Assembly: GCA_028820945.1 (NCBI GenBank)
Contig: JAPPHW010000394.1
Location: forward strand, 1-11,089
Length of the DNA stretch: 11,089 bases
Origin: Defluviicoccus sp.
GTDB taxonomy: Bacteria; Pseudomonadota; Alphaproteobacteria; MPNO01
Reading direction: 5' to 3'
This document shows positions 1 to 6,802 of this stretch, in pieces (position 1 is the first letter of the stretch; the number at the start of each line of letters is the position of its first letter). The notes beneath the pieces are model-generated. The model was not told the DNA's origin and searched no databases. It saw only the letters and a list, made by a program, of their open reading frames with translations. The translations under genes were made by a program, and so were the position numbers.

Positions 1-692
1 TTTCGGACCGGGACTTCGTGCTCGAATTCCTGGCGGCGGCGGCGATCGCGGCGTCTCACCTCTCCCGGCTCGGCGAGGAGCTGGTGCTCTGGTGCTCCGC
101 CCAGTTCGGTTTCGTACGCCTCGGAGACGCCTTCACCACGGGCTCGTCGATCATGCCCCAGAAGCGGAATCCCGATGCCGCGGAGCTGGTCAGGGCCAAG
201 ACGGGCCGTATCGTAGGCGCTCTGACGACGCTCGCGATCGTCATGAAGGGATTGCCGCTTGCCTATTCGAAGGACATGCAGGAGGACAAGGAGCCGCTGT
301 TCGATGCGGTCGACACGCTCGGCCTCGCGGTCTCGGCGATGACCGGAATGATGCGGGACGCCGCGTTCGACACCGGCGCGATGCGCGAAGCGGCGGAGAG
401 GGGGTTCGTGACCGCGACCGATCTCGCCGACTGGCTGGTGCGGGCACGCGACATGCCGTTCCGCGAGGCGCACCGGATCACCGGCGCGCTGGTGAAATGC
501 GCGGAGGAAGCCGGGTGCGACCTTGCCGGTCTTCCGCTGGAGACGTTCAAATCCGTCGAGCCGGGGCTGACCGAAGAGGTCTACGAAGTGCTCAGGATCG
601 ATCGCGCGGTCGCCGCGCGCGACAGCCTGGGCGGCACCGCGCCGGAGCGCGTGCTCGAATCCGTGCGAAGCGCGCGGGAGCGGTTCCTGTGA
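1..692 (+). CDS. argH: Argininosuccinate lyase, 3' part (5' end outside window)
   Basis: This enzyme splits argininosuccinate into arginine and fumarate, the last step of arginine synthesis, in the cytoplasm. The reading frame is open from base 3, so the gene starts upstream; about 229 C-terminal residues are present of the roughly 460 usual for the family. The fumarase/aspartase superfamily signature [11 protein letters not shown] is encoded at 141-173; in this family that flexible loop carries the catalytic serine. Downstream segments such as [20 protein letters not shown] (from about 255) are typical of ArgH and separate it from adenylosuccinate lyase and fumarase. The gene ends in TGA at 690-692, overlapping the GTG of the next gene. 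The frame looks intact, with no sign of decay. Identification is firm; only the N-terminal half cannot be inspected. Confidence 0.96.
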   Translation, partial: SDRDFVLEFLAAAAIAASHLSRLGEELVLWCSAQFGFVRLGDAFTTGSSIMPQKRNPDAAELVRAKTGRIVGALTTLAIVMKGLPLAYSKDMQEDKEPLFDAVDTLGLAVSAMTGMMRDAAFDTGAMREAAERGFVTATDLADWLVRARDMPFREAHRITGALVKCAEEAGCDLAGLPLETFKSVEPGLTEEVYEVLRIDRAVAARDSLGGTAPERVLESVRSARERFL

Positions 693-838
693 ATCGGCGG
701 CGCGCACTCCGTCTGCTGGCCGGCGCGTTGGCGGCCTGCCTCGCGGCCGCTTGCGGCAGGAAAGGCGATCCGGAGCTGCCGGAAGGGCAGCGGGACTCCT
801 ATCCGCGGAAATATCCCTCCGGCCCGACGCCCTCATGA
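689..838 (+). CDS. lptM: Small LptM-like (YifL-type) lipoprotein
   Basis: A 49-residue predicted lipoprotein. It has a positively charged start (MNRRRALR), a short Leu/Ala-rich core and two candidate lipobox cysteines: C17 (LAAC) and C22 (LAAAC). The family motif, Cys-Gly-x-Lys-Gly followed by an acidic/Pro-Leu-Pro stretch, is seen here as [10 protein letters not shown] from C22. That makes C22 the likely lipidated residue, although C17 fits the lipobox consensus slightly better. E. coli LptM is an outer-membrane lipoprotein that helps the LptDE LPS translocon mature; a similar role here is inferred. The GTG start overlaps the argH stop (GTGA) and has a GGGAG ribosome site at 676-680, 8 bases upstream. 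The stop overlaps the lysA start (ATGA). E. coli yifL also lies in a diaminopimelate/lysine gene neighbourhood, which supports the call. Genes this short are easily missed. Confidence 0.82.
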   Translation: MNRRRALRLLAGALAACLAAACGRKGDPELPEGQRDSYPRKYPSGPTPS

Positions 839-2097
839 GCGTTTTCGCCTATCGGCACGGGCGGCTTCATGCCGAGAGAGTCGCGCTTGAAACGATCGCG
901 GAGACCTGCGGCACGCCCGTCTATGTCTATTCCCAAACCGCGATAGAGGACGCCTACCGCGAATTCGCCGGCGCGCTGGACGGTCTGGACGCGACAATCT
1001 GCTACGGCGTCAAGGCCAACGCGAACCTGGCGGTCATTCGCACCCTCGCCCGCCTCGGCGCCGGCGCGGACGTCGTTTCCGGCGGGGAACTCGCCCGCGC
1101 GGTGGCCGCCGGGATCCGGCCCGCCGACATCGTGTTCTCGGGTGTCGGGAAGACCCGGGACGAGATGGCTCAGGCGCTCGCCGCGGGAATCGGCCAGTTG
1201 AACGTCGAGTCGGAGGCGGAGTTGGCCGCGCTCGGCGAGGTCGCACACGGGCTCGGCATGACCGCTCCCACCGCACTTCGCGTGAACCCCGATATCGCCG
1301 TCGACACGACGGACAAGATCGCCACGGGCCGGTACGAGCACAAGTTCGGCATTCCGATCGAGGACGCGGCCCGGGTCTACGAACGCGGGGCGCGGATGCC
1401 CGGCATCCGCATGGTCGGGCTCGCGATCCACATCGGCTCGCAAATCCTCGACCTCGCACCCTTCAGGAGCGCCTTCGCCTCGCTCGCGGACTGCGTTCGC
1501 GCCTTGCGGCACGCGGGACTGGCCGTCGAGCGACTGGACCTCGGCGGCGGCCTCGGCATCGCCTATATCGACGAGACCGTGCCCGGCCTGGGGCGTTTCG
1601 CCGACGTCGTCCGCGACACCGTGGGCTCGCTGGGATGCGGGCTCGTGGTCGAGCCCGGCCGGCGCCTCGTGGGCAACGCCGGGCTCCTGCTCAGCAGGGT
1701 TCTCTATTCGAAGGAAACGCCGGAAAAGCGGTTCGTGATCGTCGATGCCGCGATGAACGACCTGCTGAGGCCGACGCTCTACAGGGCCAGGCACGCGGTC
1801 GTCCCGATAACGCGGCCGGCCGAAGGAGAGGAGATCCGCCGCGTCGACGTGGTGGGGCCGATTTGCGAGACCGGCGATTACCTCGCGCTCGGCGTGGATC
1901 TGCCGACCCTCGGGGAGGGCGACCTCGTCGCGATAAAGAGCGCCGGCGCGTACGGCGCGGTGATGGCGTCATATTATAATGGCCGCGGGCTGGTCGGAGA
2001 GGTTATGGTTCGCGACGATGCGCACGCGGTGATCCGGCCGTTTCAGGATCCCGCCGCGCTTCAGGCGCTCGATCGCCTGCCGAGCTGGCTCGACTAG
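835..2097 (+). CDS. lysA: Diaminopimelate decarboxylase
   Basis: PLP-dependent enzyme that decarboxylates meso-diaminopimelate to L-lysine, the last step of lysine synthesis; its substrate is also the peptidoglycan cross-linking amino acid. It has 420 residues, normal for the family. Visible motifs are YGVKANAN, with the PLP-binding lysine at K60 (codon 1012-1014); KFGIP; HIGSQI; the Gly-rich phosphate-binding GGGLGI; EPGRRLVGNAG; the CETGD motif that supplies the active-site cysteine; and a C-terminal GAYGAVMASYYNGR. The layout is a fold-type III alanine-racemase-like barrel followed by a beta domain. The ATG at 835 overlaps the preceding TGA (ATGA), and no good SD is visible, so translation is probably coupled to the lipoprotein gene. 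The longer frame starting at 751 is rejected because it would run through the lipoprotein gene and add a tail foreign to the family. Confidence 0.97.
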   Translation: MSVFAYRHGRLHAERVALETIAETCGTPVYVYSQTAIEDAYREFAGALDGLDATICYGVKANANLAVIRTLARLGAGADVVSGGELARAVAAGIRPADIVFSGVGKTRDEMAQALAAGIGQLNVESEAELAALGEVAHGLGMTAPTALRVNPDIAVDTTDKIATGRYEHKFGIPIEDAARVYERGARMPGIRMVGLAIHIGSQILDLAPFRSAFASLADCVRALRHAGLAVERLDLGGGLGIAYIDETVPGLGRFADVVRDTVGSLGCGLVVEPGRRLVGNAGLLLSRVLYSKETPEKRFVIVDAAMNDLLRPTLYRARHAVVPITRPAEGEEIRRVDVVGPICETGDYLALGVDLPTLGEGDLVAIKSAGAYGAVMASYYNGRGLVGEVMVRDDAHAVIRPFQDPAALQALDRLPSWLD

Positions 2098-2136
2098 GGA
2101 AACCGGGGCGGAGAGCGCGGGAAGGGACGAGGTTCG

Positions 2137-4644
2137 ATGGCCCGTCTTCCGGGACGAGACCGAAGCGGGGAGAGTCCACCGGTCCGTTACGGCGGCAGAC
2201 TCCTGCTCGCCCGCGCGTTCATGGTCTGGGAGCAGTTCTGGCGCGGCCTCTGGCCCGTGCTTTCGCTCGCCGCCCTGTTCGTCGCGCTTGCGCTCTTCGG
2301 CGTCCTTCCGCTGCTGCCGGGCTGGCTGCATGCCGCCGTGCTCGCGGCGTTCCTGGGGGTGGGGGCATTCCTGCTGTGGATCGGCGTGCGCCGGATTTCC
2401 GTGCCGGACGCCGACGCCGGCCGGCGCCGGCTGGAGCGCGTCAACGCCCTGCCCCATCGTCCGCTGCAAACGCTTCAGGACGACCTCGCCGAGGGTCTCG
2501 GCGATGCCGATGCCGAAGCTCTTTGGCAAGAGCACAGGCGGCGCGTGGCGGATGCGACCCGGGATATCCGGGCGGGGCTTCCCAACCCCGAGGTCGCGGC
2601 GCGCGACCCGATGGCCCTCAGATTCGCCGCGGCCCTGCTCGCCGTCGTCGCCGTGTCGGTCGCCTGGCCGGACGCGGGCAAACGGCTGGGCGCGGCCCTG
2701 ACGCCCACATTCTCGGGCAGCGTTTCGGCCCCTCCGCCGGCCCTCGAAGTCTGGATCACGCCGCCGGCCTATACCGGCGAAGCGCCGATATTCCCCAGCC
2801 TTCCGGCCGCCGAAGCGCAGCCGGAGGGGAACGAAGAGACCCCCCTGCCCGCCGCCGCGCCGCCGATCCAGGTGCCGGCGGGCAGCGTGCTCACCGCCCG
2901 GATCGCCAACGCGCCGGGCAAGGCGGAGCTGGTGCTCGGCGTGTCGCGCACGCCGTTCGAACGTATCGATACCGGCAACGCCTCGGTCGAAGCACCGATC
3001 GAGGCGTCGGGCCGCCTCGCCGTGGAAATCGACGGGGAGATTCTCGCGGACTGGCGGATCGAGGCGATTCCGGACCGGCCGCCGACCGTCGCGTTCGCTA
3101 AGCCGCCCCGCGCGACCGAACGAAAAGCGCTCATGCTCGTCTACAAGTCGGAGGACGATTACGGGCTCGACCGCGTCGGGGCGGAGATTCGGCGGACTTA
3201 CGAGCGCGGAACGGTGATGGGCAAGGAGGTCGAGACGATCGACCTCGCCCTGCCGCGTCCGGGAGCGAAAACCGCGGAGGCGGCGAGCTACCACGACCTG
3301 ACGCCGCATCGCTGGGCGGGCCTGCCGGTGGCCATCCGCCTTGTCGCGCGCGATGGCGCCGGCCAGACGGCGGCCAGCGAGGACGCGCGGATGACGCTGC
3401 CGGAGCGCGTCTTCCGCCATCCCGTGGCCAGGCAGGTCATCGAGCAGCGCAAGCGCCTGACCACCGAGCCTGAACGGAGGCCGGATATCGCGATGGCGCT
3501 GCAAGCGATCGCGCTCCATCCGGCGGCGTATCAGGACAGTATCGTCACCTTCCTCGCGCTCACCGCCGCCCATCGCCGGCTCGCTCACGAGCCGGGAGAC
3601 GGCGCTCTCGACAGCGTCAGGGACCTCCTGTGGGACACCGCGCTCGGGATCGAGGACGGCGAGGTCTCGATCGCGGAGCGCGAGTTGAGGCGCGCCCAGC
3701 AGAACCTGATGGAGGCGCTCGCCCGCAACGCTACGGACGAAGAGCTCGAGCGGCTGATGAACGAATTGCAGCGCGCGCTGGACCGGTTCCTGAGCGAGCT
3801 CGCGCAGCAGATGCAGAACCGGCCCGACCTTCAGCAGGCGCTGCCGTTCGACCCGAGCCAGCGCCTGCTCGAAAGCACCGACCTCCAGCGTGTTCTCGAC
3901 CAGATCCGCGACCTCATGCGGTCGGGCGCGCGCGACGCGGCGCGACAGATGCTGGCCGCGCTGCAGAACCTGCTGGAGAATCTTCGCGCGGGCCGGGCGC
4001 CGCAGATGAGCCCGCAGGCGCAGGCCGGCAACGAGGCGCTGAGGCAGCTTCGCGAGCTGATCGAGCGGCAGCAGGGTTTGATGAACCGGAGCTTCCGCCA
4101 GTCGCAGCCGAGGAGCGGCGCCCCGGATTCCCGGGCGTCGCAGCAGGGAGCCGCGACGCAGCGCGAAATCCGCGAGGCGCTTCGCCAGTTGCGGGAAGCC
4201 CTTCGCAGGATGGGCATGCAGCCGGGCCAAGGCGCCCAGGGCGCGCCCGGCCGCGCGTTCGACGAGGCGGAAAGAAACATGGGCGATTCCGCCAACGCGC
4301 TGGACCGCAACGCGCCGGGCGACTCGGTGGGACCCCAGGGCCGCGCGATCGATGCGCTGCAGCGCGCCGGGCGGGGCATCGTTCAGCAGATGATGCAGCA
4401 GGGCGATCGGGGAACCGGGATCGGCCTGAACCAGGAGTTCCGGCCGCTGCAGCTGCGCCGCGACCCGCTCGGCCGCTTCATGCCCAACGAGATGGGGATC
4501 GACACCAGGGACGTCGACATCCCGGACGAGAGCGCCGTCGAGCGGGCCCAGAGGATCCTCGAGGAACTGCGCCACCGCGCCGGCCAACGCCACCGGCCGC
4601 AGCCCGAGCTCGACTACATCGACCGGCTGCTGCGACGCTTCTGA
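2137..4644 (+). CDS. TIGR02302/DUF4175 family membrane protein with Gln-rich C-terminal helices
   Basis: An 835-residue protein of unknown function. The TIGR02302 family is described as about 850 residues, alphaproteobacterial, with two or three N-terminal membrane helices and a long Gln/Gly-rich tail predicted outside the cytoplasm; this protein matches. Membrane helices are seen at about 38-57, 63-84 and 162-180. With the N-terminus inside, everything after about residue 180 would be periplasmic. Residues 180-510 form a mixed domain with a Pro-rich insert near 225-250. Residues 515-700 are Gln/Arg/Leu-rich helix with coiled-coil character (around 515-555, 570-620, 629-648 and 675-692), followed by a Gly/Gln-rich stretch. 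The C-terminus (DIPDES, then ELDYIDRLLRRF) is a typical family ending. The start at 2137 follows the purine-rich GGGAAGGGACGAGG. A later ATG at 2221 would cut into the family segment LLLARAFMVWEQFW. The gene shares the lysA frame, 39 bases after its stop. Confidence 0.88.
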   Translation: MARLPGRDRSGESPPVRYGGRLLLARAFMVWEQFWRGLWPVLSLAALFVALALFGVLPLLPGWLHAAVLAAFLGVGAFLLWIGVRRISVPDADAGRRRLERVNALPHRPLQTLQDDLAEGLGDADAEALWQEHRRRVADATRDIRAGLPNPEVAARDPMALRFAAALLAVVAVSVAWPDAGKRLGAALTPTFSGSVSAPPPALEVWITPPAYTGEAPIFPSLPAAEAQPEGNEETPLPAAAPPIQVPAGSVLTARIANAPGKAELVLGVSRTPFERIDTGNASVEAPIEASGRLAVEIDGEILADWRIEAIPDRPPTVAFAKPPRATERKALMLVYKSEDDYGLDRVGAEIRRTYERGTVMGKEVETIDLALPRPGAKTAEAASYHDLTPHRWAGLPVAIRLVARDGAGQTAASEDARMTLPERVFRHPVARQVIEQRKRLTTEPERRPDIAMALQAIALHPAAYQDSIVTFLALTAAHRRLAHEPGDGALDSVRDLLWDTALGIEDGEVSIAERELRRAQQNLMEALARNATDEELERLMNELQRALDRFLSELAQQMQNRPDLQQALPFDPSQRLLESTDLQRVLDQIRDLMRSGARDAARQMLAALQNLLENLRAGRAPQMSPQAQAGNEALRQLRELIERQQGLMNRSFRQSQPRSGAPDSRASQQGAATQREIREALRQLREALRRMGMQPGQGAQGAPGRAFDEAERNMGDSANALDRNAPGDSVGPQGRAIDALQRAGRGIVQQMMQQGDRGTGIGLNQEFRPLQLRRDPLGRFMPNEMGIDTRDVDIPDESAVERAQRILEELRHRAGQRHRPQPELDYIDRLLRRF

Positions 4645-4672
4645 CCCGGAAGCGCGGCGTATTTCCTTCGGC

Positions 4673-5209
4673 TCAACGCTGGACGACGGCGATATGGGGT
4701 AGCCCGCGATAGTGGTGCGCGTAATCCAGCCCGTAGCCGACGACGAAGCGGTCGCCGATCTCGAAGCCGCAATAGTCGGCCTCGATCGGCACGCTGCGCT
4801 TGCCCGCCTTGTCGAGCAGCAGGCACGTCTTGACGTTCGACGCCCCCCGCGCGCGCATGAGGTCGCAGGCGTAGGCGAGCGTCCGGCCGGACTCGAGGAT
4901 ATCGTCGACGATCAGCACGTCCCGCCCGGCGACATCCTCGGAAATATCCCGCACCAGGGCGACGGACCCCGAACTCTCGGTCCCCGTGCCATAACTCGAC
5001 AGGGTCATGAAATCGACCTGGGGTTCGACGCCCACACGTTCCAGGGCGCGGATCAGGTCGGCCGCGAAGACGAAGCTGCCCTTGAGTATGACGACAATCA
5101 GAAGATTCTTGCCGGCGGATTCAGCGATCTCGCCGGCGAGGCCGGCGACGCGTCCCGCGATGTCTTCTTCGGCGATCAGCGTTTCGATGACAGGCCTGGT
5201 ATCCGACAT
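4673..5209 (-). CDS. hpt: Hypoxanthine(-guanine) phosphoribosyltransferase
   Basis: Cytoplasmic purine-salvage enzyme that joins hypoxanthine (and usually guanine) to PRPP, giving IMP or GMP plus pyrophosphate. It has 178 residues, the usual length. Motifs seen are the pyrophosphate loop LKGS (42-45), SSYGTGTESSG (71-81) in the flexible loop, the PRPP-binding signature VLIVDDILESGRT (98-110) with the D102/D103 pair, LLDKAGKR (131-138) contributing the purine-binding lysine, and VGYGLDY (157-163) near the C-terminus. The ATG lies one base after the TAA of the zinc-ribbon gene on the same strand (TAA-A-ATG). Without a strong SD of its own, translation is probably coupled. It converges on the TIGR02302 gene with only 28 bases between the two stops. 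Preference for hypoxanthine over guanine cannot be read from the sequence with confidence. Confidence 0.96.
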   Translation of the reverse strand: MSDTRPVIETLIAEEDIAGRVAGLAGEIAESAGKNLLIVVILKGSFVFAADLIRALERVGVEPQVDFMTLSSYGTGTESSGSVALVRDISEDVAGRDVLIVDDILESGRTLAYACDLMRARGASNVKTCLLLDKAGKRSVPIEADYCGFEIGDRFVVGYGLDYAHHYRGLPHIAVVQR

Positions 5210-5210
5210 T

Positions 5211-5960
5211 TTATCCGGGTTCGTGAAAAACGATGGAAATGCGAACCGCGTCCTCGGACGGGTCCCTCAGCTCGGTCTTGAACTCCGCCCCCCGACGCGG
5301 CGCGAGACTGGTCGCCGGAACCGGGATTGTCCAGTGCTGCAGCACGCGCTGGGTCTGGTCGAACAGGATGCCGCGGAGTCCGGGCACCCTGCGCCCGCGG
5401 GCCGTCGGGTTCTCGATACGGCCCGTAATCGAAAGGACCCGTCTGCCGTCCCTCTCGGTGTTGACCGTTTCCTCGATCGTCAATCGCAGGCCGAACCCGA
5501 GAGGCAACGCGTCTGCATCGAATGCTTCGTACAACGGCTCCGCATCCGGCCACGCGGTCGCGATGTCGACGCGGTAATGCCACGCCGCGCCGGCGACGAT
5601 AACGAGCGCGACCGCCGCTATCGCGAGCCGGGCGAGGCGCGCGGGCCAGCGGCTCCGCTCGCGCCGCAGAACGGGGAGCTGGGCCGGTCTGGCCGGCTCT
5701 TCGCTCCGGACGTCGTCCGGGCTCTCCGGCGGAGGGGCGGGACCGCCTTCGTCCGCCCGCTGCGCCGGCGCATCCGCGGATTCGGGCGACGCGGCCGGTC
5801 CCGGGTCCACCGCGTCGCCGGCATCGGAGGCGCGATCCGCCGGCGGGGCCGCATACCAGACATGGCCGCAGCGGCCGCAACGCACAGTCCGGCCGCGCGT
5901 TCCTATGGCGCTGTCAGGGATCAGGAACCTGGCGGAACAGCTCGGGCAGGCAAGGATCAT
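5211..5960 (-). CDS. MJ0042-type zinc-ribbon, single-pass DUF3426-like membrane protein
   Basis: A 249-residue protein of unknown role with three visible parts. First is an N-terminal MJ0042-type zinc ribbon with two cysteine pairs (C5/C8 in CPSC, C28/C31 in CGRC) and the usual VWY shortly after the second pair. Residues 40-100 are an acidic, Pro/Ala-rich linker that is probably disordered. One membrane helix at about 111-127 is preceded by Arg residues, so the ribbon should be cytoplasmic. The C-terminal domain (about 155-249) resembles DUF3426, with the GRIENPT and PxL patterns of a beta-rich domain, likely periplasmic. Family members often sit beside ftsEX in alphaproteobacteria (from memory). 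The gene is divergent from ftsE and probably co-transcribed with hpt, with a promoter candidate at 5989-6018. The ribbon could sense metal or redox state or bind a partner; nothing in the sequence decides this. Confidence 0.86.
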   Translation of the reverse strand: MILACPSCSARFLIPDSAIGTRGRTVRCGRCGHVWYAAPPADRASDAGDAVDPGPAASPESADAPAQRADEGGPAPPPESPDDVRSEEPARPAQLPVLRRERSRWPARLARLAIAAVALVIVAGAAWHYRVDIATAWPDAEPLYEAFDADALPLGFGLRLTIEETVNTERDGRRVLSITGRIENPTARGRRVPGLRGILFDQTQRVLQHWTIPVPATSLAPRRGAEFKTELRDPSEDAVRISIVFHEPG

Positions 5961-5988
5961 GTAAATTCAGCCTGCTGGTGCATCGCGA

Positions 5989-6018
5989 TTTATAGGGCCG
6001 CGTCGGGCCGGCAGGCAA
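5989..6018 (-). promoter_or_regulatory. Candidate sigma70-type promoter for zinc-ribbon gene and hpt
   Basis: Reading the minus strand, TTGCCT (6018-6013) and TATAAA (5994-5989) are 18 bases apart. They match the housekeeping consensus at 4/6 and 5/6 positions. The predicted start point near 5982 would give a leader of about 22 bases before the ATG at 5960. TATAAA is one of the few AT-rich patches in this GC-rich gap. The call rests on consensus matching only. Confidence 0.45.
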
Positions 6019-6025
6019 GGCAGGC
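5995..6025. repeat. Two adjacent pairs of short direct repeats in the divergent control region
   Basis: GGGCCG occurs at 5995-6000 and 6005-6010 (period 10). GGCAGGC occurs at 6010-6016 and 6019-6025 (period 9). They lie between and over the -10 and -35 elements proposed for the minus-strand unit, and upstream of ftsE. One-turn spacing suits a regulator binding one face of the helix, but short GC-rich repeats also arise by chance in this composition. Confidence 0.35.
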
Positions 6026-6061
6026 GGTGAGTTTGCGCACGGCGCCGGCTCGTGCGAATTT

Positions 6062-6091
6062 CCTCCGTCCCGACGACGGAGGCCTTTCTTG
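6062..6091 (+). promoter_or_regulatory. Hairpin masking the ftsE ribosome binding site, with TTG start
   Basis: CCTCCGTC (6062-6069) and GACGGAGG (6075-6082) form a perfect 8-bp stem with a 5-base loop. The 3' arm contains GGAGG (6078-6082), the ribosome binding site lying 6 bases before the TTG start of ftsE at 6089. Folding would hide the site from the ribosome. The stem is followed by CCTTTCTT, so a weak terminator-like role is also possible. The structure is seen directly; its function is inferred. Confidence 0.6.
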
Positions 6092-6802
6092 ACCGCGGAG
6101 ACGGAGATCGTCCAGCTTGAGGGTGTCGGTCTGCAATACGGTTCCGGCCCGGAAGTCCTGCGCGACGTGTCCCTGTCGCTGGAGACGAGTTCGTTCCATT
6201 TCCTGACCGGTGCAAGCGGAGCCGGCAAGACTTCGCTCTTGCGACTTCTGTATCTGGCGCTGCGTCCGACGCGGGGCACGGTGCGGCTTTTCGACCGGGA
6301 CGTCTCCCGGCTCGGCCGCAAGCAGCGGCCGCCGCTTCGGCGGCGGATCGGTGTCGTGTCCCAGGAATTCGGCCTGATTTCCCATCTGACGGCGGCGGAA
6401 AACGTCGCGCTGCCGCTCCGCATCGCGAAGGCGGGCGCCGGCGAAATCCGCGAGAACGTGACCGAGTTGCTGCGGTGGGTCGGGCTGGGGCGGGAGCTCG
6501 ACGAGCTGCCGGCGGCTCTTTCGGACGGTCAGAAGCAGAGGGTCGCCGTGGCGCGCGCGGTTATCTCCCGCCCCGATCTCCTGATCGCGGACGAGCCGAC
6601 GGGGAGGGTCGACGAGAACGCGGCCATGCGGCTGATACATCTGATGGAGGAGCTCAACAAGGTGGGGACCACCGTGGTCGTCGCCACCCATGACGAGTCC
6701 CTAGTCGGCCGGTTCGGCCACCCCGCCTATGTCCTCGACGGCGGCGAGCTGGTCGGTGCCGGTTCTCTCGAAGGCATGCGCGGCGAGCGGACGGACGCAT
6801 GA
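6089..6802 (+). CDS. ftsE: Cell division ATP-binding protein FtsE
   Basis: ATPase subunit of FtsEX, an ABC-type complex at the division site that couples cytoplasmic ATP hydrolysis to control of periplasmic cell-wall hydrolases rather than to transport. It has 237 residues. Visible motifs are Walker A GASGAGKT (41-48), Q-loop Q92 in SQEFGLISHLTAAENV, a signature read as LSDGQ (144-148) rather than LSGGQ/LSGGE, Walker B LLIADE (164-169) continuing as PTGRVD rather than the common PTGNLD, and the H-loop histidine H201. The TTG start is the only usable one: no ATG, GTG or TTG lies upstream in frame, the next downstream candidate falls inside the fold, and GGAGG sits 6 bases before it. The stop overlaps the ftsX start (ATGA), as in many ftsEX pairs. 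A hairpin covers the ribosome site, so expression may be throttled. Confidence 0.93.
   Translation: MTAETEIVQLEGVGLQYGSGPEVLRDVSLSLETSSFHFLTGASGAGKTSLLRLLYLALRPTRGTVRLFDRDVSRLGRKQRPPLRRRIGVVSQEFGLISHLTAAENVALPLRIAKAGAGEIRENVTELLRWVGLGRELDELPAALSDGQKQRVAVARAVISRPDLLIADEPTGRVDENAAMRLIHLMEELNKVGTTVVVATHDESLVGRFGHPAYVLDGGELVGAGSLEGMRGERTDA

Noticed and set aside
799..1794. Minus-strand open frame of 331 codons opposite lysA
   Set aside because: Composition is Arg/Gly/Asp-rich with no motif, and it lies wholly over lysA, whose catalytic motifs are intact.
1975..1980. Perfect TATAAT inside lysA
   Set aside because: It is explained by codons of the conserved ASYYN segment, and no -35-like sequence lies 16-18 bases upstream.
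1969..4593. An 874-codon open frame on the minus strand opposite the TIGR02302 gene
   Set aside because: In high-GC DNA with G/C-rich third positions the antisense frame often lacks stops. The translation is Arg/His/Pro-rich, shows no recognisable domain, and covers a gene with strong family features on the plus strand.
4646..4671. Imperfect hairpin (CCGGAAG with CTTCGG) between the convergent TIGR02302 and hpt genes
   Set aside because: The stem has a bulge and a loop of about 13 bases, and no T-run follows in either direction; too weak to call a terminator.
3630..4712. Plus-strand 360-codon frame inside and past the TIGR02302 gene
   Set aside because: Arg/Ala/Pro-rich low-complexity translation in an alternative frame of a Gln/Arg-rich gene; it also runs into the end of hpt.
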